The notes beneath the pieces were generated by a model, which was not told where the DNA came from, ran no database searches, and worked only from the letters and a program-made list of their open reading frames with translations. Both the position numbers and the translations under genes were made by a program. Shown here piece after piece: positions 1-7,563 of a DNA stretch of 64,000 bases. Location: NCBI GenBank assembly GCA_018266795.1, contig JAFDZV010000019.1, positions 90,901 through 154,900 on the forward strand. Reading direction: 5' to 3'. Within the stretch, counting starts at the first letter, position 1; each line of letters begins with the position of its first letter. The stretch is from Bacteroidota bacterium. GTDB lineage: Bacteria > Bacteroidota > Ignavibacteria > OLB7.

Positions 1-106
1 ACGATCCCGTGACCATGCCGTTGTAAGTTGTGCGCATCCTGTCGGGTAGCAAGCTCCTTCGCGCAACGGGCAATCCTCAGCACCGCTGCGTGAATAAAAA
101 ATGAGA

Positions 107-127
107 CAATGCGAGAAAATCGCATTG
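107..127. promoter_or_regulatory. Perfect 8-bp stem hairpin, loop GAAAA
   Basis: CAATGCGA and its exact complement TCGCATTG are separated by GAAAA. No T-run follows, so it is not a classical terminator. It may be an operator or RNA hairpin, or end an upstream transcript. Confidence 0.4.
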
Positions 128-463
128 AATCTACTTGACTGGGAGAAGCTGCAGAGGTATTTTGCGCACGTCCTTTCCAGGAGTTGCGCAGACACTACAC
201 TCGCAGCTCTTGCCCCAATCTCCTCCAATTCAGAAATAGGCACGACCGAAAACGCTTCGGCATTGCATTCGCAATGTTGCAGCAGCTGCTGTCACCAATA
301 TTGCCGAGCATTCCCAGCATGTGCTCGCGCAAGATGCGGTTGTTTTTTCATCGTGCACATCTGCTATTACTGAACGCCTAACTACCGGAATATTTCCATC
401 GCGCCGCAGCGCTTTTCCGCTCTGCGCGCCAGGGCAGCGCCTTGCCTTCCAGCTCGAGCGCTC

Positions 464-487
464 GTGAAAATCGAATTCGATTTTCAC
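464..487. promoter_or_regulatory. 24-bp perfect palindrome upstream of eCIS
   Basis: The half-site GTGAAAATCGAA is followed directly by its exact reverse complement, with no spacer. It lies 163 bases before the first eCIS gene. An uninterrupted palindrome suits a dimeric regulator site better than an RNA hairpin. The binding factor is unknown. Confidence 0.45.
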
Positions 488-649
488 CGGGCCCGATATT
501 GCCAAGAATGTATGCATCCCGATGTGCGCAGCGCCATTTCGTTGTTGCGCCGGGGATTCGTTTGCCCGGAATTCAACGGCGCATAGGGATTGGTAGGTGG
601 ATGGCGTAGGGGATTGGGTAATACATAATCGACGGATGGAACGCTCCGC

Positions 650-1249
650 ATGAGCACATACAATGTCATAAGCGCCGTGGGCGAAACGCTGCGCCAGTTG
701 CTTCTCAACGAGATGAAAAACGACAGTGCGGTATTCGGCAATGCGGGAATTCTCAAGTCGGAGGATCAGATCACACTGAACCATCCGTACAAGTTGATCG
801 GCGACGGCGATCCGCAGGCCAATGCACTTTCGATGTTTCTCTATCGCATCGTGGAGGATGCGGACGAGAAGAACAAGCGGCCATATCCCGCCGGGCCTAC
901 GACGTACCAGTACCCTCCGCTACCGCTTCATCTGTTCTATCTGGTGACGCCGATCACCAACAGCGCGGACAATAATCACAAGCTGATGGGAAAGGTGCTG
1001 GAGATCATGTTCGATCGTGCCGTGCTCAGGGGATCGGACCTTCAGGGCGACCTGAAGGGATCGCAGGAGGAGCTTCGCCTGATACTCAACCCGATCTCGC
1101 TGGAGGATATCACGAAGCTCTGGAGCGCCATCATGCGTCCCTATCAGCTTTCGGTGAGCTACGAGGTGAAGGTGGTGCGCATCGATTCCAACCGGACCAC
1201 GCAGAAGCAGCCGGTGTACGAGAAGCAGTCCGAATTCCAACAGATATAA
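650..1249 (+). CDS. eCIS tail-terminator-like protein, DUF4255 (Pvc16/Afp16 N-terminal family)
   Basis: A 199-residue protein of the DUF4255 family, found at the edge of eCIS loci. Afp16 of the antifeeding prophage caps and sets the length of the tail. Visible hallmarks are the N-terminal helix of the type 'AVGETLRQLL', the central 'LPLHLFYLVTP' strand, and the 'NPISLEDITKLWSAI' segment followed by 'PYQLSVSYEVKVVRID', typical of the family. It is the first gene of the plus-strand run and is followed after 20 bases by a regulatory-like domain protein. Start: ATG with a weak purine stretch upstream. The family assignment is strong; the capping role is inferred from Afp16. Confidence 0.88.
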   Translation: MSTYNVISAVGETLRQLLLNEMKNDSAVFGNAGILKSEDQITLNHPYKLIGDGDPQANALSMFLYRIVEDADEKNKRPYPAGPTTYQYPPLPLHLFYLVTPITNSADNNHKLMGKVLEIMFDRAVLRGSDLQGDLKGSQEELRLILNPISLEDITKLWSAIMRPYQLSVSYEVKVVRIDSNRTTQKQPVYEKQSEFQQI

Positions 1250-1269
1250 ACTCTTCCGGGCGAACAGGA

Positions 1270-1872
1270 ATGGCAGCAGAGGCAGTACAGCAACGAGCGC
1301 TGGCGATCGGGCAGATCCTGCATCAGGGGACCGGCCTTCCGGTGAACGGTGCGATCACGATCACCTCACCCGAAGGGACGGTGGTTGCCAACGTGCGGAG
1401 CGACGGATTCTTCGCGGTCTCAGGCCGGCCGGAGCTTCTCTTTCCGAACCTCGCCACCATGCCGGCCACGTTCGATCTGGACGTGCATGCGGAGTCCGCA
1501 CAGTTCCGCAGCGGCTTCTTCGACACATCGGTCAGCATTCCGCTCGGCGCCGGTGAGGGCTTCGATCCTCCGGTCGCCGCGGGAACCATTCTCCTGACGG
1601 CCGATCCGGTCTACATCCGCGGGCGCGCCGTGAGCGCCGTGGATCCGCATCCCGCCATCGCCGGCGCAACGATCGACCTGCTGGAAGGCGGCTTCGTCAC
1701 GCACACAACCGCAACCGCGGCGGACGGCTCCTACAGCTTCGACAACGTGACCGTGCTGCCCCCTGTGGAACTGCGATGTACCGCCGGCGGCTTCACAACC
1801 GAGACCAGGGCGGTAACCGTCGACTACGGAATCCCGGTCAACGAAATCTCCTTCCGCATGACGCCGCCATGA
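1270..1872 (+). CDS. Carboxypeptidase-regulatory-like domain protein of the eCIS locus
   Basis: A 200-residue protein with no signal peptide. Residues about 110-198 read as a carboxypeptidase-regulatory-like beta-sandwich: 'IRGRAVSAVDPHPAIAGATI', then 'AADGSYSFDNVTVLPPVELRC' (shown in parts), ending in a beta strand. The first half ('GQILHQGTGLPVNGAITITS') looks like a second, similar beta-sandwich. Such proteins accompany DUF4255 genes in many eCIS loci; their role is not settled. It lies 20 bases after the Pvc16-like gene, probably co-transcribed. A structural or carbohydrate-binding accessory on the particle is possible but is inference. Confidence 0.65.
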   Translation: MAAEAVQQRALAIGQILHQGTGLPVNGAITITSPEGTVVANVRSDGFFAVSGRPELLFPNLATMPATFDLDVHAESAQFRSGFFDTSVSIPLGAGEGFDPPVAAGTILLTADPVYIRGRAVSAVDPHPAIAGATIDLLEGGFVTHTTATAADGSYSFDNVTVLPPVELRCTAGGFTTETRAVTVDYGIPVNEISFRMTPP

Positions 1873-1950
1873 TGCGTGTGCATCGCGTGCCATGCCGTGA
1901 GGAACAATTCCAGAGAATGACGACAGCAGAACCATACATGAACGCGGCAA

Positions 1951-2022
1951 CAGGAGTTCCTATCAACACCGGCTTGCACTGCAGAGCCTGCGGGCCTTGC
2001 AGCGCCGAATGGTATGAACCCC
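1951..2022 (+). repeat. Dispersed intergenic repeat, copy A
   Basis: About 70 bases with the core GCCTGCGGGCCTTGCAGCGC (1986-2005), shared with copies at 4835-4910, 16724-16795 and 54641-54719. It sits just upstream of the sheath 1 gene in the same orientation. Confidence 0.7.
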
Positions 2023-2054
2023 AATAGCCACACGAGAATCAAAGGAGAAGAACC

Positions 2055-4148
2055 ATGCCTGAATATCTGTCTCCCGGCGTATACGTCGAGGAAGTAGACA
2101 CCGGTTCAAAAACGATCGAAGGTGTCAGTACCAGCACCGCCGGGTTCGTGGGTATGACCCTTCGCGGTCCGTCGAGCGGGCTCCCGGGCCTCGTTACCAG
2201 CTACGCGGATTTCGAGCGCCAGTACGGCGGCTACTTCGATCTCGGTCCGTCGTTCCTGGATCAGAATTATCTCCCGCATGCGGTGGCTGGCTTCTTCACC
2301 AACGGTGGCAAGCGGCTCTACATCTCGCGCGTGCTTGGGCAGAATGCCTCCGCGGCGGATGGTGACGCAACCGGCGGCATGGTGACCCGCCTCACGGCCG
2401 ACGCGGCAACCGACGACCTCGACCTTCGCCTTGCATCCATGCGCGGCATCCAGGTAGGCACGGCCGTGCGCCTTCGCATGACGAAGGACAACGTGGTCAC
2501 CCAGATGTCCGCGGCCGTGAACGTGGCGAGCTACGACGCGTCCACCAACACGATCACTCTCGCCTCCAAGCTCACGGAGGATTACGAGGCGCGCTACACC
2601 GCCGTGTTCACCGATGTCGACGATCTCGATTCAGACGGCGGCCCCACCGTGGCACTCGCCGATCCGTTCGATCCGCGCACGGCATCCTTCTCGATCGCGG
2701 CTTCCAGCGAGGGAAGCTGGGGCCTGGCGATCACCATCCAGACCGCAAGCCGTTCGGCCGCACGCTCGCAGTACGTCGCGACGCTCGGCACACCGGCCGA
2801 CGGCGACAACGATATCCAGGTGCAGTCTGCGTCCGGCTTCTACGCCAAGGCCTGGGTGGAGATCGACAACGGCAAGGACAAGTTCTACCGCCAGGTGATC
2901 TCCGTGACCGGCAACGTTCTGAAGATCGACGGCACGGACGTGAGCGGCGTTACGAAGATGTTCACGGCGCAGGGGAGCGCCACCGTGGTCACGATCTCCG
3001 CGTGCGAGTTCGATCTCACGGCAACGTACGGAAGCGTTGTGGAGCAGTTCGCAGGGCTCACGCTGGAGAACATCGCCGGCAAGTATTACGTCGATCGCAT
3101 CAACAACTCCTCCACGCTCATCACGGTTGGAACTCCCTCCGCAGGAACGCACCCGTTCCGGTTCCCGACCAGCGACACCGTGCCCACCGCGGGCATGCGC
3201 AGCTCCGGCGAGTCGCTTCGCCTGCTTCTCACGCAGAACGGCAGCGACGGCACCGCCGCCCCGACCGATACGACGATCGTCGGTACGGACAACGGCCCGG
3301 GGACGCGCACCGGCATCCGTGCGCTGGAGGATATCGACGTGGTGAGCATCATCGCCGCTCCGGGCCTCGTCTCTACCACCGTGCAGGGAGCCCTGATCGA
3401 GCAGTGCGAGCGTCTGAAGGATCGCTTCGCGGTGCTCGATCCGGAGAACGCGCAGCAGACGCTGGACCAGATCGTTACGCAGCGTCTGAACTTCGATACG
3501 AAGTACGCCGCCATCTACTATCCGCGCCTTACCGTGCTGGACCCGCTTACCAATGTGGAGATCTACGTTCCGCCCAGCGGCCACGTTGTCGGGATCTACG
3601 CACGCACCGATATCGAGCGCGGCGTGCACAAGGCGCCTGCGAACGAGGTGGTGCGCGGCATCACCGGCCTTGCCCTGACCATCAACAAGGGGGAGCAGGA
3701 TATCCTGAACCCGCTGCCGAACAACGTGAACGTGATTCGCGATTTCCGTTCGGATGGCCGCGGCTTCCGGGTCTGGGGTGCGCGCTGCATCACGAGCGAC
3801 ACGGACTGGAAGTACATCCCGGTGCGCCGCCTGTTCATCATGATCGAGGAGTCGATCGACCAGGGAACGCAGTGGGTGGTGTTCGAGCCGAACGACGAGC
3901 CGCTCTGGGCACGCGTGCGCCGCTCGGTGAGCAACTTCCTCACGAACGTCTGGCGCGACGGCGCATTGCAGGGGAAGAAGCCGGAGGAGGCATTCTTCGT
4001 TCGCTGCGATCGCTCCACGATGTCGCAGGACGATATCGACAACGGACGGCTGATCATGGTGATCGGCATCGCTCCGGTGAAGCCTGCGGAGTTCGTGATC
4101 TTCCGCATCGGGCAGTGGACCGGTGGTTCGAGCGTAGACGAAGGATAA
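2055..4148 (+). CDS. eCIS contractile tail sheath protein 1
   Basis: A 697-residue phage-tail-sheath family protein, the outer contractile cylinder that drives the inner tube into the target. The N-terminus 'MPEYLSPGVYVEEVDTGSK' and 'STAGFVGMTLRGP' are classic sheath starts. The C-terminal half has 'YPRLTVLDP', 'PPSGHVVGIYARTD', 'GVHKAPANE' and 'YIPVRRLFIMIEESI', followed by 'WVVFEPNDEPLW', all sheath core motifs. The middle (roughly residues 90-440) is a large insertion compared with sheaths of about 350-500 residues, probably surface domains. A strong AAAGGAGAA ribosome site lies 7 bases before the ATG. Followed after 29 bases by tube 1. Confidence 0.95.
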   Translation: MPEYLSPGVYVEEVDTGSKTIEGVSTSTAGFVGMTLRGPSSGLPGLVTSYADFERQYGGYFDLGPSFLDQNYLPHAVAGFFTNGGKRLYISRVLGQNASAADGDATGGMVTRLTADAATDDLDLRLASMRGIQVGTAVRLRMTKDNVVTQMSAAVNVASYDASTNTITLASKLTEDYEARYTAVFTDVDDLDSDGGPTVALADPFDPRTASFSIAASSEGSWGLAITIQTASRSAARSQYVATLGTPADGDNDIQVQSASGFYAKAWVEIDNGKDKFYRQVISVTGNVLKIDGTDVSGVTKMFTAQGSATVVTISACEFDLTATYGSVVEQFAGLTLENIAGKYYVDRINNSSTLITVGTPSAGTHPFRFPTSDTVPTAGMRSSGESLRLLLTQNGSDGTAAPTDTTIVGTDNGPGTRTGIRALEDIDVVSIIAAPGLVSTTVQGALIEQCERLKDRFAVLDPENAQQTLDQIVTQRLNFDTKYAAIYYPRLTVLDPLTNVEIYVPPSGHVVGIYARTDIERGVHKAPANEVVRGITGLALTINKGEQDILNPLPNNVNVIRDFRSDGRGFRVWGARCITSDTDWKYIPVRRLFIMIEESIDQGTQWVVFEPNDEPLWARVRRSVSNFLTNVWRDGALQGKKPEEAFFVRCDRSTMSQDDIDNGRLIMVIGIAPVKPAEFVIFRIGQWTGGSSVDEG

Positions 4149-4177
4149 ACCGATAACGCAATCAGGAGAGCGATACA

Positions 4178-4621
4178 ATGCCACAGACAGGCAAACGGGA
4201 CGATCCGTACCAGCAATACAACTTCCTTGTGGAGATCGACGGGGTTGCGCGTGCCGGTTTCACCGAGTGCAGCGGCCTTACCACCGATACGGATGTGATC
4301 GACTACCGCGAGGGCAACGATTCCACGATGAATGTCCGCAAGCTCGCCGGCCTGCGGAAGTACAGCAACCTGGTGCTCAAGCATGGCTATACCGCCGACA
4401 AGAGCTTCTGGGACTGGCGGAAGAAGATCATCAACGGCGAGATGGACCGCCGCTCGGCGAGCGTTGTCCTGCTCGACGAGGAGCGCAACGAGGTGCTCCG
4501 CTGGAACATCCGCGAGGCATGGATCAGCAAGTGGGAGAGCGGTCCGTTCAACGCGAAGACCAACGACGTGGCGGTGGAGACGGTGGAGCTCGTGCACGAA
4601 GGGCTGGAACTGGCCACCTGA
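4178..4621 (+). CDS. eCIS inner tube protein 1 (Afp1/Pvc1, gp19-like)
   Basis: A 147-residue T4 gp19-like tail tube protein, the monomer that stacks as hexamers into the inner tube. Hallmarks: 'YNFLVEIDGVARAGFTECSG' at the N-terminus, 'KLAGLRKYSNLVLKHG', 'FWDWRKKIINGEMDRRSASV', and the closing 'VETVELVHEGLELAT', near-diagnostic for this family. The ATG is preceded by AGGAGA. It forms a sheath-tube pair with the upstream gene; a second pair follows downstream. Two strong hairpins follow in the spacer, which could protect the 3' end of this presumably abundant message. Confidence 0.95.
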   Translation: MPQTGKRDDPYQQYNFLVEIDGVARAGFTECSGLTTDTDVIDYREGNDSTMNVRKLAGLRKYSNLVLKHGYTADKSFWDWRKKIINGEMDRRSASVVLLDEERNEVLRWNIREAWISKWESGPFNAKTNDVAVETVELVHEGLELAT

Positions 4622-4691
4622 TAGCCGGGCGCGCCGGCGAAACGGTCCTCGGGCAACGCCGCGGACCAACCGACGGCCTCCCCGGTACGCT

Positions 4692-4713
4692 CCTCCCGCA
4701 TCCGTGCGGGAGG
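4692..4713. promoter_or_regulatory. Hairpin, 9-bp stem with TCCG loop
   Basis: CCTCCCGCA pairs perfectly with TGCGGGAGG around a four-base loop. No T-run follows, so it is more likely an mRNA-stabilising or attenuating structure between tube 1 and sheath 2 than a full terminator. Confidence 0.55.
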
Positions 4714-4777
4714 CCGTGAGGGATTCGTGCGGAGTGCTGCCGTGGGAACGTGCCGCGAATCCATTGCCTCGAGAGGA

Positions 4778-4802
4778 GGTCCGGAGTGCGAGGCTCCGGA
4801 CC
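4778..4802. promoter_or_regulatory. Hairpin, 9-bp stem with 7-base loop
   Basis: GGTCCGGAG pairs perfectly with CTCCGGACC around TGCGAGG. Second of two tandem hairpins in this spacer; no T-run. Confidence 0.55.
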
Positions 4803-4834
4803 GATTCCGCGCCGATGTGTCCGGCAAGCATTGT

Positions 4835-4910
4835 ATCAACAGTGCCTGTCGAAACCGGGATGCGCTCGAGGGCCTGCGGGCCTTGCAGCGCCGAACGTTG
4901 GGAACTCCAA
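4835..4910 (+). repeat. Dispersed intergenic repeat, copy B
   Basis: Shares the core GCCTGCGGGCCTTGCAGCGC (4872-4891). With copy D (54641-54719) it also shares the upstream block ACCGGGATGCGCT and the downstream GGAACTC. It ends about 19 bases before the sheath 2 start. Confidence 0.75.
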
Positions 4911-4928
4911 GGAACAGGAACTGCAATC

Positions 4929-6629
4929 ATGCCTGAATACCTGACTCCAGGTGTCTACTTCGAGCTGCGTGACCCCGCGCCGTCGGTGCGTGGGGTGCGT
5001 ACGGACATTGCGGGTTTCGCCGGCATCGCGGAGCGCGGGCCGATCGGCATGCCGGTGCGCATTGAATCGTTCCGCCAGTTCCAGGCATGGTACGGCTCCT
5101 TTGCCACGTACGGCTATCTGGCCTACGCGCTCAAGGGGTTCTTTGAAAACGGAGGGCGTACCTGCTACGTGGTTCGTGTTGCCGGCACCGATGCCGATCG
5201 TGCCTCGCTCACGCTCTCCAATGCAGCCTCCAAGCCGGTGATGCGCGTCTTCGGCGCGAACGAAGGAACGTGGGCGCGCCGCGTCGCGGTCTCCATCGTC
5301 AGCACGTATCACGCACCGAGCCCGGCGGACTCCACGTTCACGCTTCGCGTGACGCATGGCAACGACATGGAGCTGTTCCGCGATCTCTCGGTTGATCCGT
5401 CCAAGCCCACGTACTTCGCCACCATCATCAACGCCGGGAACGAGTACACGCCGGCGTCGCGATGGGTCACGGTGGAGGCGTGGGATCCGGCTCCGGCGGA
5501 CATGGTTCCCAGCTGGGCCGGTTCCGGCCTCGCGAACGGCTCCGGGTTTCTGAGCGGTGGGAAGGATGGCCTTGCCTCGCTGACGCCGAACGACTTCCTC
5601 GGCGACATGCTTGCCGCCGCGGCCGATCGCCGCGGGATGTCGGCGCTCGCGTTGATCGACGAGGTGGCGATGCTGGCGATGCCGGACATCCATATTCGTC
5701 CGTCGATCGCGCAGGTGCCCCCGCCGTCGCCGCCGGTGCCGCCGAGCGATCCATGCCTCAATCCGCAGCCTCCGATGCCGGCCCCCCCGCCTGCGGCCGT
5801 TGCGGACCAGCCTCCGCTCTTCACCGAGGCGCAGGTCTCGCGCATGATGCATGCGATGGTGGAGCATTGCGAGGAGATGCGGGATCGCTTCGCGATACTC
5901 GATCTGCCGCTGGTTGCCTCCAGCGGCCGGAGCCGGACGGTGACCGAGGCGATGGCGCTTCGGAACGACTTCGATTCGCCCCGCGGCTTCGGCGCACTCT
6001 ACTACCCGTGGATCAGCGTTGTGGACCCCATCGGCACATCCAATGCGCCGGTGCGCACCATCCCGCCCAGCGGCCATGTGGCCGGCGTCTTCGCCCGCAC
6101 GGACAACGAGACCGGCGTTCACAAGGCGCCGGCGAACGCGGAGCTGATGTGGACCAGCGACGTGGCCGTGAACATCGGCGACGAGGAGCACGGCCTGCTG
6201 AACCCGGTGGGCGTGAACTGCATCCGTCCGTTCCCGGGGCGCGGCATCCGGCTGTTCGGCGCGCGCACGATCTCCAGCGACTCCAGCTGGCGCTACGTGA
6301 ACGTGCGGCGGCTGATGATGATGATCGAGGAGGCGGTGGACGAGGCGTCGCAGTGGGCGGTGTTCGAGCCGCACAACGTGGTGCTGCGCCAGGGATTGAT
6401 CCGGAGCGTGGGGGGCTATCTCGAAATGCTCTGGCGTTCCGGAAAGCTCGCGGGCGCCAGCGCCGCGGAGGCCTTCTTCGTGAAGTGTGATGATACCAAC
6501 AACCCGCAGTCCAGTGTGGACCAGGGGCGCGTGATCGTGGACGTTGGTGTTGCGCCCGCGATACCGGCGGAGTTCATCGTGTTCCGTGTTGGGCGTACGG
6601 TGGAGGAACTTGAAATCGTCGAGAGGTGA
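4929..6629 (+). CDS. eCIS contractile tail sheath protein 2
   Basis: A 566-residue phage-tail-sheath family protein. The start ATG at 4929 was chosen because the protein then begins 'MPEYLTPGVYFELRDPAPS', parallel to sheath 1; upstream in-frame sequence is not sheath-like. Core motifs: 'DIAGFAGIAERGPIG', 'YALKGFFENGGRTCYVVRV', 'PPSGHVAGVFARTDNETG', 'VHKAPANAE', 'YVNVRRLMMMIEEAV', 'QWAVFEPHN'. Residues about 256-298 form a proline-rich insertion (PPPSPPVPPSDP, then PPMPAPPPAA). Its TGA overlaps the next gene by four bases if that gene starts at 6626. eCIS often carry several sheath paralogues, one of which may sit at the baseplate end. Confidence 0.94.
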   Translation: MPEYLTPGVYFELRDPAPSVRGVRTDIAGFAGIAERGPIGMPVRIESFRQFQAWYGSFATYGYLAYALKGFFENGGRTCYVVRVAGTDADRASLTLSNAASKPVMRVFGANEGTWARRVAVSIVSTYHAPSPADSTFTLRVTHGNDMELFRDLSVDPSKPTYFATIINAGNEYTPASRWVTVEAWDPAPADMVPSWAGSGLANGSGFLSGGKDGLASLTPNDFLGDMLAAAADRRGMSALALIDEVAMLAMPDIHIRPSIAQVPPPSPPVPPSDPCLNPQPPMPAPPPAAVADQPPLFTEAQVSRMMHAMVEHCEEMRDRFAILDLPLVASSGRSRTVTEAMALRNDFDSPRGFGALYYPWISVVDPIGTSNAPVRTIPPSGHVAGVFARTDNETGVHKAPANAELMWTSDVAVNIGDEEHGLLNPVGVNCIRPFPGRGIRLFGARTISSDSSWRYVNVRRLMMMIEEAVDEASQWAVFEPHNVVLRQGLIRSVGGYLEMLWRSGKLAGASAAEAFFVKCDDTNNPQSSVDQGRVIVDVGVAPAIPAEFIVFRVGRTVEELEIVER

Positions 6630-6634
6630 TCGCG

Positions 6635-7156
6635 GTGAGCAACAACCCATACATGGCGTTCAACTTCTACATCCTGCTGATCGATACGTCGAGCCTGATC
6701 GGGATGATCTCGACCGGCATCAACGCCTTCACGGCCGGCGGCTTCAGTGAATGCACGGGCCTCGGAGGATCGTTGACAGTCGAGGAGTACAACGAAGGGG
6801 GCGTGAACGAGTACGTCCACAAGTTCCCCACGCGCATGACCTACGGCAACCTGACGCTGAAGCGGGGAATGGCGTTCACGGACGATCTGTGGAACTGGCA
6901 TTACGACTACGCGAGCGGGAAGGGCTCGCGCCGCGACGGCATCATCGCGATGCTGGGGCCCACGCGCGATCCGGTCCGCGTCTGGTCCTTCAAGCGCGGC
7001 CTGCCGCTGAAGTGGACGGGACCGTCGTTCAACGCGCAGCAGAGCGCCGTGGCGGTGGAGACGATCGAGATCGCCCACGAGGGGCTGGAGCTGATCTCCG
7101 GCGGCACCGTGCTCGGCGATATCGGATCGGCGTTCGTGAGTATCAATCCGTCGTAG
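6635..7156 (+). CDS. eCIS inner tube protein 2 (Afp5/Pvc5-like, gp19 family)
   Basis: A 173-residue tail-tube family protein. I chose the GTG at 6635 (VSNNPYMAFNFY) because GAGAGGTGAT lies just upstream as a ribosome site; a GTG at 6626 would add three residues and overlap the sheath stop. Family motifs: 'NPYMAFNFYILLID', 'GGFSECTGLGGSLTVEEYNE', 'RMTYGNLTLKRGM', 'WNWHYDYASGKGSRRDGII', 'VETIEIAHEGLELISGG'. It pairs with sheath 2. In Afp/PVC particles, minor tube paralogues form the adaptor layer between tube and baseplate; that placement here is inference. Confidence 0.93.
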   Translation: MSNNPYMAFNFYILLIDTSSLIGMISTGINAFTAGGFSECTGLGGSLTVEEYNEGGVNEYVHKFPTRMTYGNLTLKRGMAFTDDLWNWHYDYASGKGSRRDGIIAMLGPTRDPVRVWSFKRGLPLKWTGPSFNAQQSAVAVETIEIAHEGLELISGGTVLGDIGSAFVSINPS

Positions 7157-7249
7157 TCAGTAGTCAGTAGTCAATCGTCAGTCGCTCGCATTACTATTGA
7201 CCACGGACCACTGACAACTAACGATCAACAACTAACCAGCTCCCGCATC
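7157..7249. repeat. ACTGAC/AGTCAGT-rich low-complexity linker
   Basis: The spacer is built from near-repeats of AGTCAGT (three in a row) and, on the other side, ACCACTGACAACTAAC. Similar strings occur at 11098-11125 and 45899-45926. It has no coding sense and could fold as an imperfect hairpin. Confidence 0.5.
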
Positions 7250-7429
7250 ATGCCAATCAACATCGGAACAATGTCCAGCCACGTCACGGTGAACGATCGT
7301 TCTGCCGACGGGGCGCCGGATCCGGAGGCGCTGGAGCGCCTGGTGAAGATGGTTGCGGCCAGGCTGAAGGAGATGGATGACTCCGGCGACAAGGATGGTG
7401 AGATTCCGCAGAATCGTACGGAGCAGTAG
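7250..7429 (+). CDS. Small eCIS protein, Afp6/Pvc6-like (DUF5908 type)
   Basis: A 59-residue protein starting MPINIGTMSSHVTVND and ending in a TAG at 7427-7429. It has a short beta-type start with 'MPI-I---' and then an amphipathic helix 'DPEALERLVKMVAARLKEM'. A tiny gene at this exact position, between the second tube gene and the LysM gene, matches Afp6/Pvc6, members of the small DUF5908-type proteins. Function is not established. No strong ribosome site is visible; the gene is supported mainly by synteny and by its start and composition. Confidence 0.72.
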   Translation: MPINIGTMSSHVTVNDRSADGAPDPEALERLVKMVAARLKEMDDSGDKDGEIPQNRTEQ

Positions 7430-7563
7430 GCGGCTGCGCGATCGCGAGCTCCGACGGGCGACAGGAGCGAGCCGGGGGCGCAAGGCCCTGGAATCGGAAG
7501 ACCCGGATGTCCGGTATCGAAGGTGATGGAGATCACGAGCCCGAAGGGGCGTAAGGAGTTAGC

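Larger units (their letters stand above)
1..649. other. Non-coding region upstream of the eCIS operon
   Basis: I see no convincing gene here; the open frames on both strands have no recognisable composition or motif. The stretch holds two perfect inverted repeats (107-127 and 464-487), annotated separately. It probably carries the promoter and control region of the eCIS operon, but I could not fix a promoter confidently; an AT-rich patch (TAATACATAATC) lies about 25 bases before the first gene. Confidence 0.5.
4622..4928 (+). other. Spacer between tube 1 and sheath 2, rich in hairpins
   Basis: 307 bases without a convincing gene. It contains two perfect 9-bp hairpins (4692-4713, 4778-4802) and repeat copy B. 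The frame of the downstream sheath stays open through this spacer, but that part has no sheath-like sequence and codes a low-complexity Arg/Pro/Ser string, so I treat it as non-coding. Confidence 0.6.

Noticed and set aside
101-373. Short plus-strand frame with several cysteines (CCSSCC)
   Set aside because: No ribosome site or family resemblance; the frame covers one of the hairpins and looks like non-coding DNA.
230-784. Open frame of 184 codons on the minus strand upstream of and overlapping the first eCIS gene
   Set aside because: No recognisable sequence, it overlaps the start of the well-supported DUF4255 gene, and composition suggests chance.
2631-4184. Long open frame (517 codons) antisense to sheath 1
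   Set aside because: Typical antisense shadow in GC-rich coding DNA; it is Arg/His/Asp-rich and the sheath on the other strand is unmistakable.
4332-4928. N-terminal extension of sheath 2 in the same frame
   Set aside because: It overlaps tube 1 in another frame and is low complexity; the real sheath start at 4929 is obvious from its sequence.
4836-6650. 604-codon frame antisense to sheath 2
   Set aside because: Shadow of the sheath gene; no protein-like motifs.
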